Made by a program: the position numbers and the translations under genes. From Actinopolymorpha alba DSM 45243 (GTDB lineage: Bacteria; Actinomycetota; Actinomycetes; Propionibacteriales; Actinopolymorphaceae), in NCBI RefSeq assembly GCF_000373925.1, contig NZ_KB892799.1:1-34912 (forward strand): 34,912 nucleotides of DNA. Direction: 5' to 3'. This document shows positions 10,053 to 18,055 of this stretch, in pieces. The notes below the pieces were generated by a model. That model had not been told where the DNA came from and did no database searches. It saw only the letters and a list, made by a program, of their open reading frames with translations. Within the stretch, counting starts at the first letter, position 1. Each line of letters starts with the position of its first letter.

Positions 10053-10524
10053 CTAGGAGGGTTCGTTGATCATGAGGTAGTCGTCACCCTCTTCGCCGTA
10101 GCGGCGGAAACCAAGGCGGGTATAGAGCCGCTCCGCATCAGGGTTGCTCTTGCTGACTTGGAGCACCGCCGGCAGCCGCCTTTCCCGCGTTTCCTGCAGA
10201 AGGGTGGTGATGACCGTCGTACCAATCCCCCTGCTCTGATGCTTTGGCAAGATCTGCAGACCAGCGATCTCCAGCCGTTCGTCTGTACGAAACCACCCGG
10301 AGCCTGCCGACCCGCTCGGTGCCGGACAGGATGACGTACGTCACGCTGTCCTTCACCTTTCCGAGAACCTGTTCCGTGGCCGCGGACCTGGCCCCGTCGA
10401 CCCACGTCGGAACCTCCGCCTCAGGGGAAATCTCCGGATGCGTCTGGAGGTGAAGGCGGTAGAAAAGATCACCGAGAAAGTCCACGTCATCGAGCGTGGC
10501 CGGCCGCACGTTCGTTGTCCCCAT
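10053..10524 (-). pseudogene. GNAT acetyltransferase with a single frameshift
   Basis: From ATG 10524, MGTTNVRPATLDDVDFLGDL to SGTERVGRLRVV is a GNAT N-terminal half in one frame. The protein then continues in another frame as RTDERLEIAGLQI, LPKHQSRGIGTTVITTLLQE (motif A with RGIGT) and AERLYTRLGFRRYGEEGDDY, ending at TAG 10053. Removing one T from the TTT near 10291 would restore a continuous protein of ordinary GNAT length (about 156 residues). It may be a recent pseudogene or a sequencing error. Confidence 0.7.
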
Positions 10525-10588
10525 CGCGCCACCATGAACGCCCTCATCTGCCGGGCGCAACCGCTTTTCCGTACGAGGAGGCGTGACC

Positions 10589-11662
10589 GTGGCAGCGACG
10601 GATCACGAGAGGCATGGCGCACGGCTGCGGACCTGGTGGGCAGACTTCAACAGACCATCAGCGTCGGCAGACAACGTACGACACCTGATCGAAGCCGTGG
10701 CGCCTGGTGCGACCGCGACCGATCTCGGCGGCTGTCTGAGCCTTAACCTGCTGCTTCGCCCGATCAACCTGGTGGTGCGCGTTCACCAGCCTTTCGTCTC
10801 TCGTCGCCGTCTCCTCGCCCTCCAGCAGCTGCGCAGGCAGCTCGCCGGCAGCGGTCTCAACGTGGCCGATCCTCTCCCAGCCAGACGCCGGCCGCTTCTT
10901 CGATGCGGGGACAGTTGGGCGGAGTTGGAGGCCTACGTTCCGCACGTCGACCTGGCAGCAACGTGGGATAACTACGTCTGGATGTTCCGCGGGATAGGCC
11001 GCCTTCATCGCGCACTGGCAGTGGTCGACACGGAGATACCGAGGCCCGTCATCTCCACCTACGCACCGCCCGGATCACTCCGACGCTGGATGTCCGTCAC
11101 GGAGCAGGCCCTACGCCACGACAGCCGCGTCCGCGACCTGCTTCGCCGCTCCCGCAAGCTGCTCCGATCACTGGCCGCACAATGGATTCCACAGACCGCG
11201 CTCCCCACGCAGCTCATCCACGGTGACGGCAAGCTGAGCAACATCCGGCGTACCCCAGCGGGCGAAACAGCCTATCTGGACTTCGGCTTCGCGGCGTTCC
11301 GGCCACGCATTCATGATCTCGGCCACTCACTGGCCTGGATGGTCCTTCGACCGGACGACAGTGGCACGGCCGAATCCTTTCCCTGGTGGGACAGGGTGCC
11401 GGATCTGCTGGGAGAGTACGAGGACGCGGCCCATACCAGGCTCACGAACCTCGAACTCCTCGCCCTGCCGGCCTCCATGGCGGCGGTCACGGCCTACCAG
11501 CCAGCGGTCGCCGGCTTCGCCCGCGACCCGATCACGAAACTCCGGGATCCCACCGTCGACCGCTTTCTTCGAATCGGGCAATGGATCCTGGCCAACCGCC
11601 AAGCCGTCATTGACACCGCTCGCCATACTGGGGCTGACCCTCGATCAGACGCCGGAGGGTGA
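10589..11662 (+). CDS. APH-like phosphotransferase family protein
   Basis: A 357-residue kinase-fold protein of the aminoglycoside phosphotransferase/choline kinase superfamily. The Brenner-type catalytic loop is LIHGDGKLSN (H211, D213, N218) and the metal-binding motif LDFGFA has D231. An N-lobe strand INLVVRVHQP supplies a candidate lysine-equivalent region, but Arg rather than Lys is present (VVRVH). It may act on a small metabolite or sugar; antibiotic resistance cannot be claimed. I prefer GTG 10589, 7 bases after AGGAGG, over GTG 10583, which sits almost on the Shine-Dalgarno. It converges on the methyltransferase at 11645-12400 with an 18-bp overlap of 3' ends. Confidence 0.82.
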   Translation: MAATDHERHGARLRTWWADFNRPSASADNVRHLIEAVAPGATATDLGGCLSLNLLLRPINLVVRVHQPFVSRRRLLALQQLRRQLAGSGLNVADPLPARRRPLLRCGDSWAELEAYVPHVDLAATWDNYVWMFRGIGRLHRALAVVDTEIPRPVISTYAPPGSLRRWMSVTEQALRHDSRVRDLLRRSRKLLRSLAAQWIPQTALPTQLIHGDGKLSNIRRTPAGETAYLDFGFAAFRPRIHDLGHSLAWMVLRPDDSGTAESFPWWDRVPDLLGEYEDAAHTRLTNLELLALPASMAAVTAYQPAVAGFARDPITKLRDPTVDRFLRIGQWILANRQAVIDTARHTGADPRSDAGG

Positions 11663-12400
11663 AACCAGTGCGCATACGAGATCTCCGCCGAACTCCCCTT
11701 GCTGTGACAGTACGCGGAATCCGGATGCTGCCAGCTCATGCCGGAGCTCCGCTGGCCTGAGGTGCCGGCGATGAGGCACGTACCACTCACCATCGAACTC
11801 CACGGCAGAATCGCTGAGCGGGCCTCCAGGTAACGCCTGATAACAGATTCCCGTGCTCTCGTCGTACCGGAACGAGCGGTCGTAGATCCGCTGCGGGTCG
11901 TACATCGCCGTCGAGATCAGGTAGTAGCCCGTTGACTCGAGCCTCGCCCGCACCGCGGCGAAGACTCTGGCCCGATCGTCATCGGTGACAATTGATTGAA
12001 GACAATAACTGTCCACGATCAGGTCGTAGCGCTTGGGCACGCGACTGCTGGCGACGTCACACATGTCTTGGACATCGAAGTGGACTTTCACCCCACGCTC
12101 GCGGGCGTTTCGCCGCGCGAGGTAAATAGCCTGAGGAATAAGGTCAATCGCGTCGACATTGAATCCTCGCTCGGCCAGGAAGCAGGCGGCCGGTCCCGTT
12201 CCACAGCCGTATTCCAGCACTTCCGTCTCGGACCAGGGCGCAAGAGGGAGATCGGCGAGAGTGCGTTCAAGGAACGACCGGTTGGGAAAGTCTTCGAAGC
12301 TCGGCGCTTGATCGAGGTCGAAGAGGTCGTTCCACTGGGTCAGCCCCTCCTGGTCGATTCGCCGGTATGCGGACTCGTGTTCTGCGTAGTAGTACCTCAC
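11645..12400 (-). CDS. Class I SAM-dependent methyltransferase
   Basis: A 251-residue Rossmann-like methyltransferase. Motif I is VLEYGCGTGPAACFLAERG (about residues 54-72), followed by VDAIDLIP (motif II acidic residue) and YDLIVDSYCLQ (motif IV). The N terminus (YYYAEHESAYRRIDQEGL) is typical of a Methyltransf_25 subgroup. Substrate is unknown. GTG 12400 was chosen because GAAGGAG sits 7 bases upstream; the longer open frame has no methyltransferase character. It overlaps the convergent phosphotransferase gene by 18 bp. Confidence 0.85.
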   Translation of the reverse strand: MRYYYAEHESAYRRIDQEGLTQWNDLFDLDQAPSFEDFPNRSFLERTLADLPLAPWSETEVLEYGCGTGPAACFLAERGFNVDAIDLIPQAIYLARRNARERGVKVHFDVQDMCDVASSRVPKRYDLIVDSYCLQSIVTDDDRARVFAAVRARLESTGYYLISTAMYDPQRIYDRSFRYDESTGICYQALPGGPLSDSAVEFDGEWYVPHRRHLRPAELRHELAASGFRVLSQQGEFGGDLVCALVSPSGV

Positions 12401-12572
12401 GACAGGTCTCCTTCCGGCGCGAGCAGGCAGCAGTCGTACGGACGGCCCGGCGAGAGCATTCTTGCGCGACCAGCCGGCGATCGGCCACCCAGAAATCCAC
12501 TTGACCGCCGCGTTAGCCTCTGATCTGCTAGACGGCCGCAACCGACCATCCCACCCTGGAAGGAGACGAATC

Positions 12573-12656
12573 ATGTCTGTCATCGTCCGTGTACTTGCTC
12601 CGAAAGGTCTCCCTTGGCATTCGCCCGATCGTTCCAGTGCTCCCACTGCGGCGTAG
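12573..12656 (+). CDS. Possible 27-residue leader peptide ORF overlapping the RNHCP gene
   Basis: ATG 12573 has the best Shine-Dalgarno in the neighbourhood (GGAAGGAG, 7-base spacing). It encodes MSVIVRVLAPKGLPWHSPDR plus seven residues and stops at TAG 12656, inside the RNHCP frame whose own TTG start (12614) has no ribosome site. It could be a translated leader that couples initiation of RNHCP, or the relic of an N terminus separated by a frameshift. No family recognised. Confidence 0.4.
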   Translation: MSVIVRVLAPKGLPWHSPDRSSAPTAA

Positions 12657-12958
12657 ACGTATCCCTCGACGCGCCGGGTACAACCCACCGCAATCACTGC
12701 CCCAGCTGCCTGTGGTCCAGGCACCTTGACCGTAACGTCCCCGGGGATCGAAAATCCGATTGCCCGGGCGGAATGGAACCCATCGCGGTGACCGTCCGCG
12801 GCAAAGGCCGATGGGTCCTCATTCACCGCTGTACGAAGTGCGGCCGGCTACGACTCAACCGCACCGCCGGCGACGACAACCAGCTCCTGCTGGTACGCCT
12901 CGCCGCACTCCCCCTCACAATGCCGCCGTTCCCGTTCCAGGGCCTGCAGGACGACTAG
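12614..12958 (+). CDS. RNHCP domain-containing zinc-ribbon-like protein
   Basis: A small protein (up to 114 residues) with the diagnostic block HRNHCPSCLWSRHLDRNVPGD (given here across residues 25-45) that defines the RNHCP family. Upstream is CSHCG and downstream HRCTKCGRLRLN; the Cys pairs CxxC, CxxC and CxxC suggest zinc binding. C-terminal LLLVRLAALPL completes the usual length. The function of the family is not established to my knowledge. The start is uncertain: TTG 12614 is the only in-frame start codon near the conserved region, without a Shine-Dalgarno, and it lies within the 27-codon ORF at 12573-12656. Confidence 0.8.
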   Translation: MAFARSFQCSHCGVDVSLDAPGTTHRNHCPSCLWSRHLDRNVPGDRKSDCPGGMEPIAVTVRGKGRWVLIHRCTKCGRLRLNRTAGDDNQLLLVRLAALPLTMPPFPFQGLQDD

Positions 12959-12988
12959 GATCTGCTTGGAGCGAGCGTTGACTAAAAA

Positions 12989-13012
12989 GGCCGTGAGCAC
13001 TGGGCCACGGCC
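12989..13012 (+). terminator. Candidate terminator hairpin after RNHCP gene
   Basis: GGCCGTG and CACGGCC pair across a 10-base loop, 30 bp after the RNHCP stop. A run of A precedes it (AAAAAGG) and no T-tract follows on the plus strand, so a rho-independent role is weak. Confidence 0.4.
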
Positions 13013-13110
13013 CATTCATCAACCAACGCCTCATCCGCACCTAACCCGACCCGGGGAAATGGACGTCGCGCTCACGTAGTCATGCGGGCCGGTAGGGTGA
13101 GCCGTCACCG

Positions 13111-13962
13111 TTGACGAGAGCGGGGTACGAGTTGCCGGAAGCCACGGTGTTGCGAGAGTCCGAACACTGGCAGATCGTGCGGCCTCCACACTCCCTCACC
13201 GAAGGACACGTCGCGCTGGTCATGCGGCATCCCAACCATGGTGGGCATTTGACCGTCAACATGGCTGCTGACCTGATCGCCACGTATCGCATCGCCCGCG
13301 GAGGTCTGCACGCCGTACTTGGCTGCGACGGATTCGCGCTGAGCTTCGCCCATTCCTGGCAACCGTACGGTCGTGGCATCGGCGAGCCGTCAGCCGACTG
13401 GGGCCACCGCCCTACCATCCATGTCTTCGGTCGCAGTCGTACGGAGCGCCTCAAGCCGATTCGAGTGATGGCGCTTCCTGTTCACGATCGCCAAGCACCA
13501 ATCTCACCAACCGAGCAAGCCGAGCTTGACCGACAGCTCACTATCGCGTTCGCCAACGCCGACACGACCAACTCACCCGTCATACTCCACACAACTGACC
13601 CGAGCCCTTGCGACGGCTGTGCCCCTGAGGTCGAGCGAGACCAGGAACTCTGGCGGTCTGACGGCGTTCGTGCCATCCGGCCGCGCCAGCCGCTGCTGGA
13701 TGCGAACATCCTGGTGATGCCGCTCCGGCACGTCGAGAGTCCCGGATCGCTGCATGCGCACGAGATCGTGTCGTACGCCGAACGGCTCCGCGAGGTGCGT
13801 GCCCAGTTCGCCCGGCGGTACGGAGCCAGCGGGCTGAGCTGCTTCCTCAACGATGGGACTCGTGCCGGCCAGGAGACGCCGCACGTACACGTCTTCGGCC
13901 GCGCTGTCGACGAACCCCAGAACCCGTTCGAACTCCTCGCCCAACGTCTCCGCGCGCGGTAA
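13111..13962 (+). CDS. Tandem HIT-like (histidine triad fold) protein
   Basis: A 283-residue protein built as two HIT-fold halves. In half one, HWQIVRPPHSLTEGHVALV resembles the HIT N-terminal strands and GHRPTIHVFGR (about 104-114) aligns with the triad motif but with Thr-Ile between. In half two, SGLSCFLNDGTRAGQETPHV and HVHVFGR (about 252-268) reproduce the Q-x-x-P-H-x-H of HIT hydrolases, although the third His is replaced by Phe. Family members are nucleotide hydrolases or transferases; activity here is uncertain because both triads are altered. The TTG 13111 start has GGTGAG about 9 bases upstream; another start is possible. Confidence 0.7.
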   Translation: MTRAGYELPEATVLRESEHWQIVRPPHSLTEGHVALVMRHPNHGGHLTVNMAADLIATYRIARGGLHAVLGCDGFALSFAHSWQPYGRGIGEPSADWGHRPTIHVFGRSRTERLKPIRVMALPVHDRQAPISPTEQAELDRQLTIAFANADTTNSPVILHTTDPSPCDGCAPEVERDQELWRSDGVRAIRPRQPLLDANILVMPLRHVESPGSLHAHEIVSYAERLREVRAQFARRYGASGLSCFLNDGTRAGQETPHVHVFGRAVDEPQNPFELLAQRLRAR

Positions 13963-14091
13963 GCGCGCCACGTCCGCACACCGGTCGTACGTCAACGGAC
14001 GTATCCAACACGCCGCTCAACGCATGACGACTCCGCCCGGGCGATCCCCGATGCTGGTCCACGCACCGGCCAGAGCAGGAAGGACGTCACC

Positions 14092-14649
14092 ATGAGTACA
14101 CCCGGACCGGCCCGGGCGGCAGCCGTCCGTGCGCCGAGCCCCGAGCGCACACCGTGGCGGTTGGGCAGGCGCACACGAAAGGCCGTCCTGGCCATCCACC
14201 TAGTGGCGTCGGGGACGTGGATCGGCATCGACGTCGTCATGGCGGTGGCCGTCTTCACCGCGCTGCTGAGCGACGACACTCCCACCAAGGCGCTCAGCTT
14301 CCAGGCACTCGACCTGTTCGTGGTCTGGCCGCTCTTCGTCACCGGCCTCGTCTGCCTCGCCAGTGGGATCACCCTTGGAATCGGTACCAAGTACGGCCTC
14401 TTCCGCTATTGGTGGGTGGCCACCAAACTGGTGCTGAACATCATGCTCGCCAGTCTGGTCCTGATCGCCCTGCGGCCAGGAGTGTCCGAGACCGCCGAAC
14501 GTGCCCGGCAGGCAATGGCGGGTGAGGCTGTTTCCCTCGAGGTCGGCGACTTGCTCTTTCCGCCGATTGTCTCCCCGCTCGCATTGCTCATCGCTGTGCT
14601 CCTGGCTGTATACAAGCCGTGGGGCCGAATCCGCCGCAGGACTCGGTAA
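14092..14649 (+). CDS. DUF2269-like integral membrane protein
   Basis: A 185-residue protein with four predicted membrane helices: about residues 31-57 (AVLAIHLVASGTWIGIDVV and on), 72-97, 106-128 and 157-175. A basic, proline-rich N terminus (about 30 residues) and Arg-rich C terminus (RIRRRTR) suggest cytoplasmic ends. The order and the HLVASGTWIG segment resemble DUF2269-type proteins; function unknown. AGGAAGG sits 8 bases before the ATG. It appears monocistronic. Confidence 0.75.
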   Translation: MSTPGPARAAAVRAPSPERTPWRLGRRTRKAVLAIHLVASGTWIGIDVVMAVAVFTALLSDDTPTKALSFQALDLFVVWPLFVTGLVCLASGITLGIGTKYGLFRYWWVATKLVLNIMLASLVLIALRPGVSETAERARQAMAGEAVSLEVGDLLFPPIVSPLALLIAVLLAVYKPWGRIRRRTR

Positions 14650-14715
14650 TCCGCCACGGATCCTCCAAGGCAAATCTGGGCTGCGATTCGTCCACTCTGC
14701 TCTACGATTCGTCAC

Positions 14716-15276
14716 ATGAACGTGAGAATCGTCAAAGGGGGTCGGCCTGGGGCGGGCGAGCCGCTCGAGCCGCCGATGTCGGAGATACCTGGTCTGGTGC
14801 TGGCCGAAAGAGTCGTCACCCGTTCCCCGGAGATCGTGATCTCGGTCGGACCCATCCAGGTATTCTCGACGGGATTCCTCGTAGCATTTCACCTTCGGTT
14901 TGCTCCGAGCTATTCCGACAGCAACGAGGAGCAAATCCAGGATTTGCAGAATCTGATGCTGTCCAGGCCGGCCGAAGCGGCGCGGCCACGCGTCACGCTG
15001 AGCGTTCGGTACGCCGACCGCCCGACCCGTGTCCTGGCCGGCCAGCCGACAATGCCTCCCGCCGACTCTCCATTGTTCGATCTGGTCGACGGCGGCGGCA
15101 ACTCCCGTCAATGGCGCCTGACGTACTGGCTGTGGCCGGACACACGCACCGACGTCACCTTCCTCGCGGCCTGGCCAGAACGCGGGGTGCCAGCCGGCGA
15201 GGTCGTTCTGACCAGTAGCGACCTCGCGTACGCACGTGCCGCCATTCAGCAACTGGACTGGAACGCCACCGAGTAA
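14716..15276 (+). CDS. Hypothetical protein, 186 residues
   Basis: I do not recognise the family. The protein has a beta-rich look: VISVGPIQVFSTGFLVAFHL in the N-terminal half, then RVTLSVRYADRPT and SRQWRLTYWLWPDTRTDVTF, and a C-terminal segment EVVLTSSDLAYARAAIQQLD that resembles the end of small actinobacterial hypothetical proteins. No signal peptide or clear membrane helix. TACGAT lies 7 bases before ATG, which fits a -10 element of a leaderless transcript; CGATTCGTC occurs twice, 21 bp apart, just upstream (14684 and 14705) and might be an operator. It converges on the nucleotidyltransferase gene. Confidence 0.65.
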   Translation: MNVRIVKGGRPGAGEPLEPPMSEIPGLVLAERVVTRSPEIVISVGPIQVFSTGFLVAFHLRFAPSYSDSNEEQIQDLQNLMLSRPAEAARPRVTLSVRYADRPTRVLAGQPTMPPADSPLFDLVDGGGNSRQWRLTYWLWPDTRTDVTFLAAWPERGVPAGEVVLTSSDLAYARAAIQQLDWNATE

Positions 15277-15280
15277 TGGA

Positions 15281-15305
15281 CTTGGGGGTCGCGCGATCCC
15301 TCAAG
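15281..15305. terminator. Candidate bidirectional terminator hairpin
   Basis: CTTGGGGGTCGCG and CGATCCCTCAAG can pair with one or two mismatches. It sits between convergent genes, 4 bp after one stop, and overlaps the other gene's stop codon. No U-tract is present. Confidence 0.45.
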
Positions 15306-15798
15306 CGGTTGGCCCCGACGGGCTGTCCTGCCGCTGGAGCCACTCCTCCGCCGACACCCGCCTCCCGCCGATCGACGGCTGTACGGCCGGCCAACTGGCG
15401 CGGTAGTCGATCAGAGCTCTAGCACTGGCGACCCGCAGTCCGCTCGCTTCGACGTCCAACACGTTGGCGGGCCACGCATGGCGAGCAGATCCCCAGAAGT
15501 CGGTGTAGTAGATCCCGTCAGCGCGCCGTACGAGAAACAACTCGACCATGATTTCCTCGGACTCGAACGCACGCTTGTGGGGAAAGCGCTTCGCGGTGAT
15601 CTCAGCCACTGTCGCAAGGAACCCATCGACCAGCTCGAAGTCCTCTGCTGGATAGAGAAGATCGATGTCGTGGTGTACGCGTGGTAAGGACAGCCCGAGG
15701 AGCTCCTCAGCCCAGCCGCCGAACAACCACGTGACGATGCCGGCCTCTTCCAGGTGGGCGACGATATGTCGTACAAAGGTAAGGTCATTGGCTCGCAC
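15301..15798 (-). CDS. Nucleotidyltransferase-fold protein (aminoglycoside 2''-adenylyltransferase-like)
   Basis: A 165-residue protein with the minimal nucleotidyltransferase pattern: WLFGGWAEELLG near 24 (the GG-W helix) and HHDIDLLYP near 42, which supplies the metal-binding Asp pair. ESEEIMVELFLVRR gives the third acidic strand. The arrangement resembles the ANT(2'')-like PF10706 family; many chromosomal members have no shown resistance role, so the substrate is open. The GTG 15798 start lies 14 bp after the VOC gene and belongs to the minus-strand set ArsR-phosphatase > VOC > nucleotidyltransferase. Confidence 0.78.
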   Translation of the reverse strand: MRANDLTFVRHIVAHLEEAGIVTWLFGGWAEELLGLSLPRVHHDIDLLYPAEDFELVDGFLATVAEITAKRFPHKRAFESEEIMVELFLVRRADGIYYTDFWGSARHAWPANVLDVEASGLRVASARALIDYRASWPAVQPSIGGRRVSAEEWLQRQDSPSGPTA

Positions 15799-15812
15799 GA
15801 TCCACCAGGATC

Positions 15813-16232
15813 TCAGCCCTCAGAGGGCGTACTCGGTGCAGATGTGTCGGCACGGTGAGCTGACTGAAAGAGTTCGATCAGGTTTCCAGCGGGGTCGGCG
15901 AGCAGAACTTGGCGCCCGCCGGGACCTGAGACCACGTCACTTCGGAAATGCAAGCCCGCGCGGCGCAGCCGGTCGATCTCGACGTCCAGATCGTCAACGA
16001 CGAGGTGGATACGATTGCGACCCGCATGGGCGGCGTCATCAGGGGTAGCGCGAGCGCCGGAGCTCGAGGGACCAGAGAGCAGCAGCCGCAAGGGGCCGCG
16101 AACGACGTCGGCGAAGGCTGGTGCGGCATTGGTGCTCACTGTGAAGCCGAGGTTAGTGGTGTAGAAGTCGATGGCCGCCTGCACATCCTCAACAAGGTAA
16201 CGGACGCTGGCATACCGGTCAGGTGCGGTCAT
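15813..16232 (-). CDS. VOC family (glyoxalase/bleomycin resistance fold) protein
   Basis: A 139-residue vicinal oxygen chelate protein made of two beta-alpha-beta-beta-beta units: SVRYLVEDVQAAIDFYTTNL begins unit one and NRIHLVVDDLDVEIDRLRRA begins unit two. DPAGNLIELFQ carries the terminal Glu. The usual first metal ligand position is occupied by Val/Arg (SVRY), so the metal site may be incomplete. It has no Cys, which argues against an ArsI-type C-As lyase despite its neighbour. Its ATG overlaps the ArsR-phosphatase gene by 14 bp. Confidence 0.82.
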   Translation of the reverse strand: MTAPDRYASVRYLVEDVQAAIDFYTTNLGFTVSTNAAPAFADVVRGPLRLLLSGPSSSGARATPDDAAHAGRNRIHLVVDDLDVEIDRLRRAGLHFRSDVVSGPGGRQVLLADPAGNLIELFQSAHRADTSAPSTPSEG

Positions 16233-17028
16233 GACTGACTCTCCTAACGTCGGCGAGAATGGGTATCAGGTATCTGATCCTGGCATCGATGTCAGCTGCG
16301 ATGCGCTGGAAGGCGGGATAGCTGGCTTGGTCGTCGCCACCGGCCTTGGCCGGGTCTGGGAGGCTCCAGTGGATTCGCCGCGCGTGGTCGGGAAACTCTG
16401 GGCAGACTTCACGAGCCCTGTCGCACAGGGTGATCACCTGGTCGAACCCGCGGCCGGCGAGAGTATCCAGGTGCTGGGGGCGCTGGTTCGCGACGTCAAT
16501 GCCGAATGCCTCGCGCAGCACCCGAGTGGTGTTGGGGTGCAGGTCGCGCTTTGGCTGACTGCCTGCGCTCGTCACGGTCACGCTGCCGGCAGCGTGGTGG
16601 CGCAGCAGTGCCTCGGCGATCGGTGAGCGGGCACTGTTACCCGTGCATACAAACAGCACGGCAGCGGTACGCGGGGACCGCTGCCGTGCGGCCGGTGGGG
16701 TCGGTGGGGTCGGTGATGCGACCTCCCGGCGGAACGCCGGGTGCAGCGCCGCACCGCTATCGGTCAACGCATCCGCGCAGCGGTCCAGATCCAGGTGGTA
16801 GTAGCTGTCACGACCGTCGAAGCTGCTGCGGGTGGCGGTGACCAGCCCACCGTCGCGGAGCAGCCGCAGGTGGTAGGAAACCAGGTTCTGTGGCTGGTTG
16901 ACCTGTGCCGCCAACTCGCGGACCCGGTGGTCGCTGTTGGCGAGTTCGGTGAGTAGCCGCCAGCGCAGCGGGTGGGCGGCCAGCCGGACGAACGCCGGTG
17001 GCGCGCTGGCTTGACTCGACGGCAGCAT
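16219..17028 (-). CDS. ArsR-type regulator fused to low-molecular-weight phosphatase / arsenate reductase domain
   Basis: A 269-residue two-domain protein. Residues about 10-100 form a winged helix (HPLRWRLLTELANSDHRVRE, LVSYHLRLLRDGGLVTATRS). A Pro/Thr-rich linker (about 104-120) leads to a low-molecular-weight phosphatase domain: VLFVCTGNSARSPIAEALLR with C128 and R134 forming the CX5R loop, and SLPDPAKAGG as the general acid loop. Such a domain can be an arsenate reductase or a phosphotyrosine phosphatase. The HTH part lacks the classic Cys pair of metal-sensing ArsR. ATG 17028 chosen. The divergent gene at 17105 and two palindromes between them imply autoregulation. The VOC gene overlaps downstream. 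Confidence 0.85.
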   Translation of the reverse strand: MLPSSQASAPPAFVRLAAHPLRWRLLTELANSDHRVRELAAQVNQPQNLVSYHLRLLRDGGLVTATRSSFDGRDSYYHLDLDRCADALTDSGAALHPAFRREVASPTPPTPPAARQRSPRTAAVLFVCTGNSARSPIAEALLRHHAAGSVTVTSAGSQPKRDLHPNTTRVLREAFGIDVANQRPQHLDTLAGRGFDQVITLCDRAREVCPEFPDHARRIHWSLPDPAKAGGDDQASYPAFQRIAADIDARIRYLIPILADVRRVSHDRT

Positions 17029-17041
17029 GAGCCGACGATAC

Positions 17042-17075
17042 GTCAAACTAGATTGTTATATCAAGCTAGTTTGAT
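17042..17075. promoter_or_regulatory. Two tandem ArsR-type operator palindromes
   Basis: ATCAAGCTAGTTTGAT (17060-17075) is a perfect ATCAA-N6-TTGAT palindrome of the ArsR/SmtB type. GTCAAACTAGATTGTT (17042-17057) is an imperfect second copy. Together they also form the 9-bp inverted arms TCAAACTAG and CTAGTTTGA. They lie between the divergent ArsR-phosphatase and NAD-binding protein genes. On the minus strand TTGATA and TATCGT, 18 bp apart, would be a promoter overlapped by the sites. Confidence 0.75.
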
Positions 17076-17104
17076 GGAAATGTGGACCGAGATAAGGAGG
17101 TCCC

Positions 17105-17974
17105 ATGAATGCCAGCCGCACCGTCGTGGTCGCGGGTGCGACCGGGTACATCGGCCGGCACGTCGCGCGGGTTCTGCACGCCCGGGGCTACCGGGTGCGG
17201 GCGCTGGCTCGGGATCCGCGGCGCCTGGAGCCGATCCGCGATGCCTGCGACGAGGTGTTCATCGGCGAGGCAACCCAAGCCCGGACCCTTGACGGGCTCT
17301 GTGCGGACGCCGAGGTGGTCGTTTCCTCGCTGGGACTCCGAACGCTCCGCAGTCGCCCGACGCCCGATGCCGTGGATCTGGACGCCAACCTCAATGTCCT
17401 GGAAACCGCCCAGCGCGCCAGCGTACGACATTTCGTCTTCGTCGGAGTACTCAACGGCGAGGAACTGATGGAGTTAGTTCCGATCCTGCGGCCACGCGAA
17501 ACGTTCGTGCGGCGGCTGAGGAACTCCGGCTTACGGTGGACCGTCCTGCGGCCGACGGGCGCGTTCAACGACATGCAGGAGATCTTCGGGCTTGCCAAGC
17601 ACGGTTGGGGTCTGGTGCTGGGCGACGGGCATCATCGGATCAACCCGATACATCCGGCCGACATCGCCGCCGTCGCGGCGGACGCCATCACCGACATGAC
17701 GTTGTACGACACAGAGTTCGGCTTCGGCGGCCCCGATATATACACCCACGAGGAGCTATCCGGGCTCGCTGCCCAGGTGCTCGGCCGAACCATAAGGATC
17801 GCGCACCTGCCCTACTGGCCAATCGACTCAGTGATCGCCGCCACCCGCTTGTTCAACCGCAACGCTTCAGGGTTCCTCCGGTTCTTCCGTCAAACCCTCA
17901 GCCGGGACATGGTGGGCACTCCCCTCGGCGAGCACACCCTCCGGGACTACTACCGCGAACTCGCTCACCCGTGA
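17105..17974 (+). CDS. NAD(P)-binding Rossmann protein (atypical SDR / NmrA-like)
   Basis: A 289-residue atypical short-chain dehydrogenase. The nucleotide loop is VVAGATGYIGRHVAR (GATGYIG, residues 9-22), with ALARDPRRL after strand 2 and VSSLGLRT after strand 4. GSG-type NAD(P)H binding is expected; there is no clear YxxxK, so catalysis or a redox-sensing or epimerase role is open. HPADIAAVAADAI near 180 is a usual family motif. AAGGAGG precedes the ATG by 4-5 bases. It is divergent from the ArsR-phosphatase and shares its operators, so it is likely the regulated target. Confidence 0.85.
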   Translation: MNASRTVVVAGATGYIGRHVARVLHARGYRVRALARDPRRLEPIRDACDEVFIGEATQARTLDGLCADAEVVVSSLGLRTLRSRPTPDAVDLDANLNVLETAQRASVRHFVFVGVLNGEELMELVPILRPRETFVRRLRNSGLRWTVLRPTGAFNDMQEIFGLAKHGWGLVLGDGHHRINPIHPADIAAVAADAITDMTLYDTEFGFGGPDIYTHEELSGLAAQVLGRTIRIAHLPYWPIDSVIAATRLFNRNASGFLRFFRQTLSRDMVGTPLGEHTLRDYYRELAHP

Positions 17975-18055
17975 ACCCGCTGCGTTGAGTCGGCTGGATC
18001 TGAGGCACAGTAATTGGGTCACTCACCTAGTCCTGATTGGGCTACTCTCAGCGCC

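Noticed and set aside
10589-11662. Aminoglycoside resistance determinant
   Set aside because: Kinase motifs alone cannot assign an antibiotic substrate, and the family is broad.
15813-16232. ArsI-type C-As lyase next to the ArsR-phosphatase fusion
   Set aside because: The VOC protein has no cysteines, and ArsI needs a Cys pair to bind the arsenical.
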